DNA of 64,000 nt from assembly GCA_963665395.2 (NCBI GenBank), contig OY762251.1, forward strand, positions 496,001 to 560,000. Reading direction: 5' to 3'. A model generated the notes under the pieces. The model searched no databases. It was given only the letters and a program-made list of their open reading frames with translations, and was not told the DNA's origin. Below are positions 24,352-32,562 of the stretch, in pieces. Within the stretch, counting starts at the first letter, position 1. The number at the start of each line of letters is the position of its first letter. Both the position numbers and the translations under genes were made by a program. The stretch is from Bin87 sp963665395. GTDB taxonomy: Bacteria; Chloroflexota; Dehalococcoidia; Lucifugimonadales; UBA3495.

Positions 24352-24483
24352 CAGGACGATTGCAAGGTCATCCCGTAACCCTTTTCAGCTCATCCTGAGC
24401 CTATCGAAGGATGCTCGTTCCGGCGGTTCATGGTTCGACAGGCTCACCATGAGCGGATGAAAAAGGACTTTGCAATCGTCCTG
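24352..24483. mobile_element. Miniature inverted-repeat element, family A, copy 2
   Basis: A 132-bp element with 18-bp terminal repeats (one mismatch: CAGGACGATTGCAAGGTC at 24352-24369 against the complement at 24466-24483) and an exact 10-bp target duplication GACGTTGGAG (24342-24351 and 24484-24493). It lies between genes, upstream of the aldo/keto reductase. Confidence 0.92.
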
Positions 24484-24574
24484 GACGTTGGAGCGCCGCC
24501 GTTGCCCCAATCATGCCGGGCTGGTACTCTGGCAACGGCTTGCTCGCAACGCCGCAACTGAGGTTATAACGCCT

Positions 24575-25594
24575 ATGTCCCTTCCTCCCGAATCCAGCCT
24601 CCGCTTCGTCGAAAACCTCCCCGTCTGCCGCATCCTCAACGGTATGTGGCAAGTGTCGGGCGCGCACGGGCGCATTGACCCGGAAGCCGCGCTCAACGCT
24701 ATGATCGCTTACCACGATGCCGGTTTCACCACTTGGGACCTGGCCGACCACTACGGCCCCGCCGAAGACTTCATCGGCGAGTTCCGCCGGCGTCTCGCTG
24801 CGGAGCGGGGCGATGCGGCTCTGTCCGAAATGCAGGCGTTCACCAAGTGGGTGCCGCGCCCCGGCCCGATGACGCGAGAGATCGTCGAAAACAACGTCGG
24901 CATCTCCCTGCGCCGCATGGGTGTAGAGCGGCTTGACCTGCTTCAGTTCCATTGGTGGGAGTACCGGGACAAACGATACCTGGACGCCCTTTCCCACCTG
25001 GCCGACCTGCGCGACGAGGGCAAGATCCATCGCGTCGCGCTGACCAATTTCGATACCGAGCGACTGCGCGAAATTGCCGACAACGGCATCCGAGTCGTAT
25101 CCAACCAGGTGCAGTACTCCCTGATCGACCGCCGACCTGAGGTCCAGATGTCCCAGGTCTGCGCGGAACAAAGGGTATGGCTCCTGCCCTACGGCGTTCT
25201 CTGCGGCGGCCTGCTCTCCGACCGATACCTGAACCAGCCGGAGCCGGACCACTCCGCACTTAACACCGCCAGCCTCCGCAAGTACAAGCAGATGATTGAT
25301 GCCTGGGGCGGCTGGCTCCTGTTTCAGCAACTCTTGTCCACTCTCAAAACGGTAGCCGACAAGCACGGCGTCAGTATCGCAAATGTCGCGATACGTTACA
25401 TCCTGGACAAACCGACGGTGGCCGGCGTCATCATCGGCGCGCGCCTGGGCGTCGCCGAACATATCGCCGAAAACGCCCGGGTATTCAGCTTCCAATTGGA
25501 TGACAATGACCAGCAAGCCATCGAGGCCGTGTTAGCCAACGCCCGCGACCTTTACCAAATCATCGGCGACTGCGGCGACGAGTACCGCCGCTAA
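24575..25594 (+). CDS. Aldo/keto reductase
   Basis: A 339-residue AKR with the TIM-barrel signatures: GFTTWDLADHYGPAEDFIGE carries the catalytic Asp and Tyr (residues ~50-69), followed by ISLRRMGVERLDLLQFHWWE, VALTNFD and VVSNQVQYSLIDRR; the C-terminal PTVAGVIIGARLGVAEH is the cofactor-binding end. It reduces an unknown carbonyl using NADPH. ATG at 24575 is chosen as the first in-frame start clear of the upstream element. Confidence 0.9.
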   Translation: MSLPPESSLRFVENLPVCRILNGMWQVSGAHGRIDPEAALNAMIAYHDAGFTTWDLADHYGPAEDFIGEFRRRLAAERGDAALSEMQAFTKWVPRPGPMTREIVENNVGISLRRMGVERLDLLQFHWWEYRDKRYLDALSHLADLRDEGKIHRVALTNFDTERLREIADNGIRVVSNQVQYSLIDRRPEVQMSQVCAEQRVWLLPYGVLCGGLLSDRYLNQPEPDHSALNTASLRKYKQMIDAWGGWLLFQQLLSTLKTVADKHGVSIANVAIRYILDKPTVAGVIIGARLGVAEHIAENARVFSFQLDDNDQQAIEAVLANARDLYQIIGDCGDEYRR

Positions 25595-25645
25595 CTAAAA
25601 TCCTGTCAGTCCTGTGCATCCATGTAAAACCCCGTTGAGGTTCCC

Positions 25646-26548
25646 ATGCAAATCGGCGCAATCTTCCCGCAAACTGAAATCGGCCCCGATCCGGCCGCCA
25701 TCCGCGACTACGTACAGGCGGTCGAGGAGATGCAGTTCGACTACCTGTTCATCGCCGACCACGTGCTGGGCGCCGATCCGGCCCACCACGAGCACGTTAG
25801 AGGGAGCTACTACACCCATCACAGCGTCATCCACGAATCGTTGACCACGCTGGCATTCATCGCCGCCCTGACGACCCGCATCCGCCTGATCACCGGCATA
25901 CTGATTCTGCCCCAGCGCCAGACTGCCCTCGTGGCCAAGCAGGCCGCAGAGATTGACGCGCTCAGCGGCGGACGGCTTACGCTGGGTATCGGCGTCGGTT
26001 GGAATCACGTTGAGTTCGAGGCCCTCGGCGAGGATTTCACCAACCGCGGCATCCGCTCGGAAGAGCAGATCGACCTGATGCGCGCCCTGTGGACGCAGGA
26101 AGTAGTGGACTTTGAAGGCCGCTGGCATACGGTGCGGTCTGCCGGCATCAAGCCTTTGCCGGTGCAGCGTCCTATCCCGGTGTGGTTCGGCGCCGGCGGT
26201 TCGGCCGGGCCAGCGCCGCGAGACGTGGTGCTGCGACGCATCGCCCGCATGGGCGACGGCTGGTTCCCCAGCTTCGGCCCCGACGACACTGCCCGCGTCG
26301 TCCTGGACAAGATGCAAAACTACATCGCGGAAGCCGGACGTGAACCCGCCGATGTTGGGTTGGCCGGACGCATCCGTATGCCCGGCAAGTCTCCCGAGGA
26401 ATGGTTGGCCGAGGTGGAAGGTTGGCAGTCGCTGGGCGGCACCCACGTCATGGCCGAAGCCCGGCGCGGACCCTTGAGCGCTGTGGATCAGCACATTGCA
26501 GCGATGCGCCAGTTTCGCGAGGTCATCCCGGTGGGCTGGGGGCAGTAG
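25646..26548 (+). CDS. LLM class F420-dependent oxidoreductase (TIGR03619-like)
   Basis: A 300-residue luciferase-like oxidoreductase: MQIGAIFPQTEIGPDP, FDYLFIADHVLGADP, RIRLITGILILPQRQTALVA, EIDALSGGRLTLGIGVGWN, and a C-terminal PIPVWFGAGGSA with MGDGWFPSF. These blocks match the TIGR03619/F420 subfamily. It starts 52 bases after the aldo/keto reductase in the same direction, so the two could be co-transcribed. Confidence 0.9.
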   Translation: MQIGAIFPQTEIGPDPAAIRDYVQAVEEMQFDYLFIADHVLGADPAHHEHVRGSYYTHHSVIHESLTTLAFIAALTTRIRLITGILILPQRQTALVAKQAAEIDALSGGRLTLGIGVGWNHVEFEALGEDFTNRGIRSEEQIDLMRALWTQEVVDFEGRWHTVRSAGIKPLPVQRPIPVWFGAGGSAGPAPRDVVLRRIARMGDGWFPSFGPDDTARVVLDKMQNYIAEAGREPADVGLAGRIRMPGKSPEEWLAEVEGWQSLGGTHVMAEARRGPLSAVDQHIAAMRQFREVIPVGWGQ

Positions 26549-26596
26549 CCCTCCGCGCTACACTGTACCAGTCATCCGCCCGATGGAGGTTTCACC

Positions 26597-27451
26597 ATGA
26601 CTGCGCCCCGTCTCAAGCCGGAAGCTGACCAGGTTGAACGGGATGAACCCGTTTTCTACCCGATAGAGGATGACGAACCGTTGGCTGAATCCGAATATCA
26701 ACTTTTCCCGCTGACCTACGCCTATTGGGCTTTGACCACCTGGTACGCTGATGACCCGACTATCTGGGTGGGAGCGGATATGTTCCTCTACTACGTGGAG
26801 GGCGATCCCGGCAAGGTAGTCGCGCCGGACGTGTTCGTGGTTACGCGGACGCACAAAGAGGAAAAGCGCAACATATTCCAGACCTGGGTCGAAGGGCGCA
26901 TCCCCGATTTCATTCTGGAAGTCCTGTCGGAAAACAACTATCGCAATGACCTCGTGACCAAGTTTCCGATTTACCGCCAGTTGGGCGTAACCGAATACTG
27001 GCTGTACGACCCAACGCTGACCGGGATTTTGTCGCCCCCATTGCAAGGCTATCGCCTGGTTGACGGCGAATACCAACCGATTCCGGTTGAGGAGACGGCG
27101 CTGCCCGGCCGCTACCGGGGAACGAGCCAAGTATTGCGGCTGGAGTTGCACGCAGAGACGGACTGGTTCCGGCTTTTCGACCCGGCGGCCGGCGTCTATT
27201 TGCGTGACCCGCAGGAATCGGAGTCGGCTCTGGCCGCCGAGCGCGAAGCCCGGTTGGTTGACCAGCAGGCGCTAGCGGCCGAGCGCGAAGCCCGGTTGGT
27301 TGACCAGCAGGCGTTAGCGGCCGAGCGTGAAGCCCGGTTTGCTGACCGGCAGGCCCTGACGGCCGAACGCGAAGCTCGCGCGGATCTGGAGCGTCTGCTG
27401 CGTGAGCACGGCATCGAGCCGCCGACGGGAGACGTCACCGGGAGCCCGTAG
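26597..27451 (+). CDS. Uma2 family protein with repeated coiled-coil tail
   Basis: A 284-residue Uma2 protein: VAPDVFVVTRTHKEE, IPDFILEVLSENNYRNDLV and KFPIYRQLGVTEYWLYDP form the PD-(D/E)xK core (~residues 75-135). The tail, from residue ~210, is a tandem repeat of a 13-residue unit (ALAAEREARLVDQQ and variants, about four copies), encoded by near-identical 39-bp DNA units, likely a coiled coil for oligomerisation. It overlaps the convergent hydrolase gene by 17 bases. Confidence 0.87.
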   Translation: MTAPRLKPEADQVERDEPVFYPIEDDEPLAESEYQLFPLTYAYWALTTWYADDPTIWVGADMFLYYVEGDPGKVVAPDVFVVTRTHKEEKRNIFQTWVEGRIPDFILEVLSENNYRNDLVTKFPIYRQLGVTEYWLYDPTLTGILSPPLQGYRLVDGEYQPIPVEETALPGRYRGTSQVLRLELHAETDWFRLFDPAAGVYLRDPQESESALAAEREARLVDQQALAAEREARLVDQQALAAEREARFADRQALTAEREARADLERLLREHGIEPPTGDVTGSP

Positions 27452-28304
27452 TGTACGGCGTGTCTCCCAAGGGATGCTCCGCCCATTTGCCGGCTTCCAC
27501 GGCGGTCAGGAAGTCGGCCACCAGCTGGTTGAACAGGGCCGGCTCCTCCAGGTTGATGGTGTGGCCGCACTGGGGCAGCGCCGCCAACCCGCTGCGGGGT
27601 ATGTGACGCTTCATCATAATGGACGGCTCCACGCAGGGGTCGTCCTCGTCTCCGATCATGATGAGCGTGGGCACTTGCAGTTGGTTCATCTGGGGTATCA
27701 ACTGGTCTATGGTAGGTCGCTTCAGTTGGACGCCGCGGAAGGTGTAGGCCGAGCCGCGAGCGTTGTGCCCCAGCAGCAGGCGCATGAATTCCTCGTAGCC
27801 GCGCGGGTCTTTGCGCCGTAGCTGCACCCGAGTCGGGCCGCTGCCGTAGTCCTTCATTACCGGGGGAGTGCCTTCCGCCAGCAGCCGCGCCGCCATGGCC
27901 TCGCCGCCGGTGCGAAACGCCTCGGTGTGCGTCGTGCCGGAGCCGGCCGACGCCACGATGATGGCCCGGCACCGTTCGGGGTAACGCAGGGCGAAGTTGA
28001 GCGCCACGTTGCCGCCCATGGACAGGCCGCCGATATATGCCTGTTCGATCCCCAGATGGTCCAGCAGGCGGCGCAGGTCTTCTATCGTAATGTCCTGGGA
28101 GTACGCCTGCGGGTCAGTTGGCACGTCCGAAGGCGGATAGCCCCGGTCGTTGTAGGTGATGACCCGGTAGCGGTGGCTGAAGTAGCGCACCTGCTGTTCC
28201 CAACTTTCATAGGAGCCGGCGAATTCGTGGCTCCAGATGAGGGGGAATCCCGCGCCGGTGGACTGATAGAAGATATGTACGCCGTCGGAATCGAAGGTAG
28301 GCAT
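27435..28304 (-). CDS. Alpha/beta hydrolase
   Basis: A 289-residue alpha/beta-fold hydrolase beginning MPTFDSDGVHIFYQSTGAG. The catalytic triad is visible: nucleophile in GGLSMGGN (~residue 95), an Asp in MIGDEDDP and His in PQCGHTINLEEP. Substrate unknown. The frame stays open upstream to 28652, but that part is an artefact of the antisense Uma2-like reading and is unlikely to be translated. Convergent with the preceding Uma2 gene. Confidence 0.9.
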   Translation of the reverse strand: MPTFDSDGVHIFYQSTGAGFPLIWSHEFAGSYESWEQQVRYFSHRYRVITYNDRGYPPSDVPTDPQAYSQDITIEDLRRLLDHLGIEQAYIGGLSMGGNVALNFALRYPERCRAIIVASAGSGTTHTEAFRTGGEAMAARLLAEGTPPVMKDYGSGPTRVQLRRKDPRGYEEFMRLLLGHNARGSAYTFRGVQLKRPTIDQLIPQMNQLQVPTLIMIGDEDDPCVEPSIMMKRHIPRSGLAALPQCGHTINLEEPALFNQLVADFLTAVEAGKWAEHPLGDTPYTTGSR

Positions 28305-28351
28305 TGATGCGCTCCCGTGTTCAGAATGTGTCCGCCAACCGGCAGTGATGA

Positions 28352-28903
28352 TTAGCGATGTTCTCGGAACAGTTGCCATACCGGGACGGAAAATCCCGGC
28401 AACAAATCGCTGCCGTCCAATACGTCGTCCTCGCCCAGAATTTCCGGCTCCTGGCCGGGCCGATACCGGGTGACGGTAGTGCGTTCCGGGTCGCCGTACC
28501 ACACTTCCCGGCTGCCGAAGCCCAGCCACATGGCGGCCCGTTCCGCCACTTGGCGCGGCGTATCGTTGGGAGACTTGATTTCCACTGCCAGGTCGGGAGT
28601 GAGGCGCGGATAACCGGGGATGGGTTCCCCGCTGCGGCCTGGCGCAATCCACGCTACATCGGGCGCGCGCACCGTATCCGGGTCCGACTCCACCCGGAAA
28701 CCGGCGTTGTCTCTTACCACGCCAAAGCGGTTGGCCCTGGAGTACGCTCTCACTTCAAAGGAAAATCTCCCGGTCACGTCGCCGTGCAGTTCTCCCGGTG
28801 GCGACATCTTTTCAGTCAGCTCCCCTCGTACCAACTCGTACTGATAATCGTCCGGGGGCATCATCAGCAACTCGTCGGCGGTGATGAGTTTCGTCGTGGT
28901 CAT
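28352..28903 (-). CDS. Uma2 family protein
   Basis: A 183-residue Uma2 protein of a second subtype: MTTTKLITADELLMMPPDD, VRGELTEKMSPPG, RAPDVAWIAPGR, TPDLAVEIKSPNDT and MWLGFGSREVWYGDPE, including the ExK core in VEIKSP. It follows its close paralogue by ten bases, so the two form a small operon made by duplication. Confidence 0.88.
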   Translation of the reverse strand: MTTTKLITADELLMMPPDDYQYELVRGELTEKMSPPGELHGDVTGRFSFEVRAYSRANRFGVVRDNAGFRVESDPDTVRAPDVAWIAPGRSGEPIPGYPRLTPDLAVEIKSPNDTPRQVAERAAMWLGFGSREVWYGDPERTTVTRYRPGQEPEILGEDDVLDGSDLLPGFSVPVWQLFREHR

Positions 28904-28913
28904 ATCGCGCCTC

Positions 28914-29465
28914 CTACCGATGCCGGCGGAACAGCCGCCAGACCTCAACGCTGAACCCCGGCAGCAGGTCGCCGCCGTCCAGGATGTCGTCCTCGCCAAG
29001 CGCCTGCGGTTCCTCGCCCTGCCGATAGCGGGTAACGGAAGTGCGTTCCGGATCACCGTACCACACTTCCTGGCTGCCGAAGTCCAGCCACATCTGCGCC
29101 CTTTCCTCCACCATTCTCGGCGTGTCGTTGGGAGATTTGATCTCCACAACCAGGTCGGGCGCGCGTTCCGGGTAGCCGTCGGTAAGCTCCGCTGGGTGCC
29201 CCGGAGCGTACCAGGCTAAATCGGGCGCGCGGACGGTATCAGGATTAGATTCCAGCAGGTAGCCGTAATTGTCTCCCACCATACCGTAGTCGTTAGCTGC
29301 CGAATAGTTGTATAAAGCGGCTCCGAACCCCATGGTCACTTCCCCATGCCTTTTCCCCGGAGGCGGCATCTCAATCAACTCTCCTCTGACCAACTCCTGC
29401 CGGTAGCCGTTGTCGGGCAGCAGCGTCAGCTCTTCGGCTGTCATCAATTTCCGCGTGGTTGTCAT
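28914..29465 (-). CDS. Uma2 family protein
   Basis: A 183-residue paralogue of the gene at 28352: MTTTRKLMTAEELTLLP, VRGELIEMPPPGK, RAPDLAWYAPGHPAEL, APDLVVEIKSPNDTPRMVEE and MWLDFGSQEVWYGDPERT. The start is set at 29465; an upstream in-frame ATG at 29549 lies in a repeat rich in CCCTCTCCC hairpin sequence and is not credible. Confidence 0.88.
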   Translation of the reverse strand: MTTTRKLMTAEELTLLPDNGYRQELVRGELIEMPPPGKRHGEVTMGFGAALYNYSAANDYGMVGDNYGYLLESNPDTVRAPDLAWYAPGHPAELTDGYPERAPDLVVEIKSPNDTPRMVEERAQMWLDFGSQEVWYGDPERTSVTRYRQGEEPQALGEDDILDGGDLLPGFSVEVWRLFRRHR

Positions 29466-29515
29466 GTTGCACCAGATTGCCGGAGGCGCCTGTTTTCCGC
29501 ATTGTAGCATCAAAA

Positions 29516-29580
29516 AACCCCTCTCCCCTGGCGGGAGAGGGGCTTCCATCCTTCGACAGGCTCAGGATGAGCGGGGATAC
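29516..29580. repeat. Dispersed intergenic repeats (CCCTCTCCC and TCGACAGGCTCAGGATGAG types)
   Basis: Holds a CCCTCTCCC/GGGAGAGGG hairpin followed by CCATCCTTCGACAGGCTC. The first motif recurs around the DUF559 gene (47208, 47596), the second is found inside the family A elements (13842, 24352). Confidence 0.65.
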
Positions 29581-29607
29581 CGGCTCGGGATGAGCGGTGT
29601 CGGGCCG

Positions 29608-30594
29608 CTAGTCGTTGGGGGTGAGGGCGAGGGAGCGGATTTCGCCGAACTCCTTTTCCAGTTTGTTCCAGTTGTCGCCGCCGTCGGCGCTGACGTACAC
29701 GTAGCCGTAGATGCTGGCGGCTACCATGACGTCGGAGACGTGGGGGCTGGCGGCGAACCAATAGACCACCGAGTTGGGGGTCTGCGACAGGGCCGGGGCG
29801 TCCCAGGAGCCGCCGGCGTCGCGGGTGCGGCGGATGGCGCCGGTTACGCCGGGGATGGTGTCGCCGTTGCCGACGAACATCACGCTGGGGTTGTCGGGAT
29901 GGATGACCATGCCGCGGCAGTAGGAGCGGGTGTCCTCGGCGTGGAAGCGGGGGAACTCGTGGAGCTCCCAGCTCTCGCCCTCGTCGTTGCTGGTGGAGAT
30001 GCCGAAGGGCGTGGTGCAGTAGATGGCGGCGTCGGGGCCGGGCTTCAGGGCCATGCCGTGGATGTCGCCGTGGAAGGGGTCGGGCCCCAAGTCGGGCAGG
30101 CGGGTCCAGTTGTCGCCGCCGTCCAGGCTGCGGTACACGCCGTCCACTTCGATGCCGGCCCAGACGGTGCGGTTGTCGCGGGGGTCAACGATGATGTTGG
30201 TGGTGCGGGGGATGCCGATGGGGCAGGGCATGGTCACGCCCAGGTCCAGGGAGTCCCAGGTCTTGCCGCCGTCGCGGGAGCGGAAGGCGTTGGGGCGGGT
30301 GCCGACGAAGACGGTATCGCTGTCGTCGGGGTCAACGCCCACCGACCAGATTTGCAGGTCGTCCATGGGGGACTCGACGTACTCCCAGGTGAAGCCGTTG
30401 TCGTGGGAGCGGAACAGGCCGTTGTCGGTGCCGGCATAGATGCGATGCCGCTGGTTGGGGTCAACGGCCAGGGCGCGGATGTTGCACTCGGTAGGCAGCG
30501 GGTTGCGGATGCGGTTCCAGCTTTCGCCGCCGTCGGGGCTGACGGACAGGCCGCCGCCGACGGTGCCGACGCTGATGGTGTAGTTTCCAGCCAT
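29608..30594 (-). CDS. BNR/Asp-box beta-propeller protein
   Basis: A 328-residue protein made of repeated Asp-boxes (S-x-D-x-G-x-x-W): SPDGGESW, SHDNGFTW, SRDGGKTW, SLDGGDNW, SNDEGESW, TRDAGGSW and SADGGDNW, seven in all, consistent with a complete propeller like sialidase-fold or VPS10/YVTN proteins. No signal peptide or membrane segment is visible, so it seems cytoplasmic; no sialidase catalytic residues were identified. GGAGG lies just before the ATG. Enzymatic role unknown. Confidence 0.87.
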   Translation of the reverse strand: MAGNYTISVGTVGGGLSVSPDGGESWNRIRNPLPTECNIRALAVDPNQRHRIYAGTDNGLFRSHDNGFTWEYVESPMDDLQIWSVGVDPDDSDTVFVGTRPNAFRSRDGGKTWDSLDLGVTMPCPIGIPRTTNIIVDPRDNRTVWAGIEVDGVYRSLDGGDNWTRLPDLGPDPFHGDIHGMALKPGPDAAIYCTTPFGISTSNDEGESWELHEFPRFHAEDTRSYCRGMVIHPDNPSVMFVGNGDTIPGVTGAIRRTRDAGGSWDAPALSQTPNSVVYWFAASPHVSDVMVAASIYGYVYVSADGGDNWNKLEKEFGEIRSLALTPND

Positions 30595-30787
30595 GATAAC
30601 CTCCTTCCTTCCGCCACAGGCGGACGCGAAAAGCGTAACGGGGACAGCCCACGGGCGCGGATACGACGCGCGCCGCTGGGCGCATCATAACATAACGGAG
30701 GTTGGGAGATGGTCAGAAGCAGGATTTGCCGGATTATGAGGATTGTCAGGATCAGGCTCGTTTGGTTAGTTGGGTGTTTCGGGGTTT

Positions 30788-31225
30788 TGGCTCCTTTTAG
30801 GCTGTGGGGTGAAAGGCAGGATTTTCCGCCAGGGGCGGACTTGCCAGCCCGCCAGGGGCGGACTTTCAGCACTTCGTTGTCAGCATACGGCCGGTTGGGG
30901 TACGCAACATTTGACCCCTACTTTTTCGTGTACTCAGTACGCCAGAGGCGCACCTGCGCGCGGGCACGGGCAGTCCCGGTGGTCCAGCGGTCAATCATGG
31001 TGAGGTGGTCAGGTCTAACAGAGCCTTGCCGACTGCGACCGGTTGCGATTTGGAAACTGACGGGGTTGGCCGTCGAAGTGAAATCCTGCCTTTTTGGAGA
31101 TTGGATGAAACAGCTGTTTTGCCTAGACGGTATTAGGATATACGTTCTAGCGGCGGATGGTCAAGGGGGGATTTGTCAGAAGCTGGATTTGCGGGATTGG
31201 GCGGATTTTCAGGATTGGGGGTTGG
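30788..31225. repeat. Composite noncoding repeat, family C, copy 2 (inverted)
   Basis: Reverse-complement copy of 17050-17458. The right 20-bp inverted repeat is intact (31074-31093); the left one is interrupted after AAAGGCAGGATTT by a ~45-bp GC-rich insert (about 30825-30869) containing two GCCAGGGGCGGACTT units, then resumes as CACTTCG (30870-30876). The interval 30595-31249 holds no convincing gene. Confidence 0.8.
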
Positions 31226-31249
31226 CGGTTCAGGCCGATGGTTGGCGGG

Positions 31250-31717
31250 TCAGTCGGTGGACGGGGCTCCTGCTTCGTGCTGGGCCAGCAGGGCTTCGAT
31301 GGCGGGGACAATCTCGTTGGGGACCATGATGGAGGTTTTGCCTTTCAACCGCTTCTGGAGTTCCGCCTCGTCTGCCTCGGTCCAGTTGGCCTCTTCCGCT
31401 TCCAGCTCGGCGATGAGACGCTGGACCCGTTCCGAGTTCCAGCCGGGCGGGAAGTTGCCGGGCCCGTCCGAATTACGATCCAGCCACGCCTGAGACGCCG
31501 CGGTTGCTTCGGGATGGTCAGCCTCGTGGCGCGCCACCAGCTCCCGGACGGCGGGGAGCAACGTCTTGGGCACCAGTACGGCCACGGTGTAGGGGGTTTC
31601 ATAAGCGTATTCGTCGTGGGCGATCCATTCCTCTTCGGTGAGGGAATCGTAGAACTCGGCGATTTGGCGGAGCTCTTCGGCGTCCGGCTCAGGCGGGTAG
31701 ATGTTGGGGTTGTTCAT
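31250..31717 (-). CDS. Hypothetical acidic protein with internal repeat, next to restriction genes
   Basis: A 155-residue acidic protein. Two similar segments occur: VAVLVPKTLLPAVRELVARHEA (split here as VAVLVPKTLLPAVREL plus VARHEA) near residue 45 and SIMVPNEIVPAIEALLAQHE near residue 130, each a strand followed by a helix, suggesting an internal duplication of a small strand-helix unit. It is the last gene after the methyltransferase and endonuclease genes on the same strand, 32 bases downstream. A controller or immunity role is possible but not shown. Confidence 0.6.
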   Translation of the reverse strand: MNNPNIYPPEPDAEELRQIAEFYDSLTEEEWIAHDEYAYETPYTVAVLVPKTLLPAVRELVARHEADHPEATAASQAWLDRNSDGPGNFPPGWNSERVQRLIAELEAEEANWTEADEAELQKRLKGKTSIMVPNEIVPAIEALLAQHEAGAPSTD

Positions 31718-31749
31718 AGGATCAACGCGAGCTCGGGCCGCGACTCAGG

Positions 31750-32547
31750 TTAGTCCATTGGACGTCGTCGATACGACTGCAAATCCTCTGCCGTCATTTG
31801 CTCCGGTTCGACGAGCTGATAATGTTTCTCCGTCACTATCTTAACGTCATCGTCCTGTATTTCAAACTCGAACAGGGCGATAGTGTCGTGCTCCATCATT
31901 TGCGCGGCTACGGGCCGGCAGATGAGTTCACTCCACCTTTCTGCACACAGGGCAATATCCTGTTCGAGTTGCACTCTCCCGATCTGGTCACGTTCGGATT
32001 TCGCTTGTATAGGCACTATGTATTGCGCCCCGCGCCGGTCAATAGCCACGTAGATCTCGTCCGTTTCGATTTGTCCGATGCCTTCAACGGTGGTACGCAA
32101 GTGGTTTTGCAGCGAATAGCAGGTTATTCCCAGGAAGATGTCCAGCAGGCGATTGTAGCGCAGGCGCGCCAAAAGCGATTGCTCATCGCCCTGAGAATGC
32201 CACGCTACAATTCCGGGGGTAGCGTCCGGTACTTTGGTAACCGCAAGATTTGGATTTGGCGCAATAGGTCTATCCGGGACCAACACGAGTCGGTAGATGC
32301 TCGGTCCACCACTCCGCCAAATCCATGTTTCGCCATCGGGCGCGGTTTCCATGATTTGGGAGGGACGCAAGCCTCTGTGGCGAAAACTGTAGGGTATGTC
32401 TCCGATATTGAGGGGACGGTCCAAACCAAGTTCCTCAGCAGCGTCAATGAGATCTTGTCGGGTAAATTCAACTTGGCGTGAACCCTCCATATAGTGGTCG
32501 AAGAAAACTTTTGTCAAAATTTGTTCGTATCGGTTTGGCTCGCGCAT
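31750..32547 (-). CDS. Probable type II restriction endonuclease
   Basis: A 265-residue protein immediately after a DNA methyltransferase gene (15-base gap). An N-terminal helical region (FTRQDLIDAAEELGL) could be a DNA-binding winged helix. The C-terminal half has a candidate PD-(D/E)xK site: ETDEIYVAID, then YIVPIQAKSERDQIG, where Asp and Q-x-K fit the nuclease fold with Gln in place of the usual Glu. Together with the neighbour it would form a complete restriction-modification system. Specificity unknown. Confidence 0.72.
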   Translation of the reverse strand: MREPNRYEQILTKVFFDHYMEGSRQVEFTRQDLIDAAEELGLDRPLNIGDIPYSFRHRGLRPSQIMETAPDGETWIWRSGGPSIYRLVLVPDRPIAPNPNLAVTKVPDATPGIVAWHSQGDEQSLLARLRYNRLLDIFLGITCYSLQNHLRTTVEGIGQIETDEIYVAIDRRGAQYIVPIQAKSERDQIGRVQLEQDIALCAERWSELICRPVAAQMMEHDTIALFEFEIQDDDVKIVTEKHYQLVEPEQMTAEDLQSYRRRPMD

Positions 32548-32562
32548 ATGAGATACCTCCTG

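Noticed and set aside
29410..30690. Long plus-strand open frame (426 codons) rich in Gly, Val and Ala
   Set aside because: It is antisense to the BNR-repeat gene, shows no domain, and its composition is what GC-rich third positions produce on the opposite strand.
30709..31329. Open frames in the 30.7-31.3 kb interval
   Set aside because: They run through the inverted noncoding repeat (family C); the copy at 17.1 kb does not keep the same frames.
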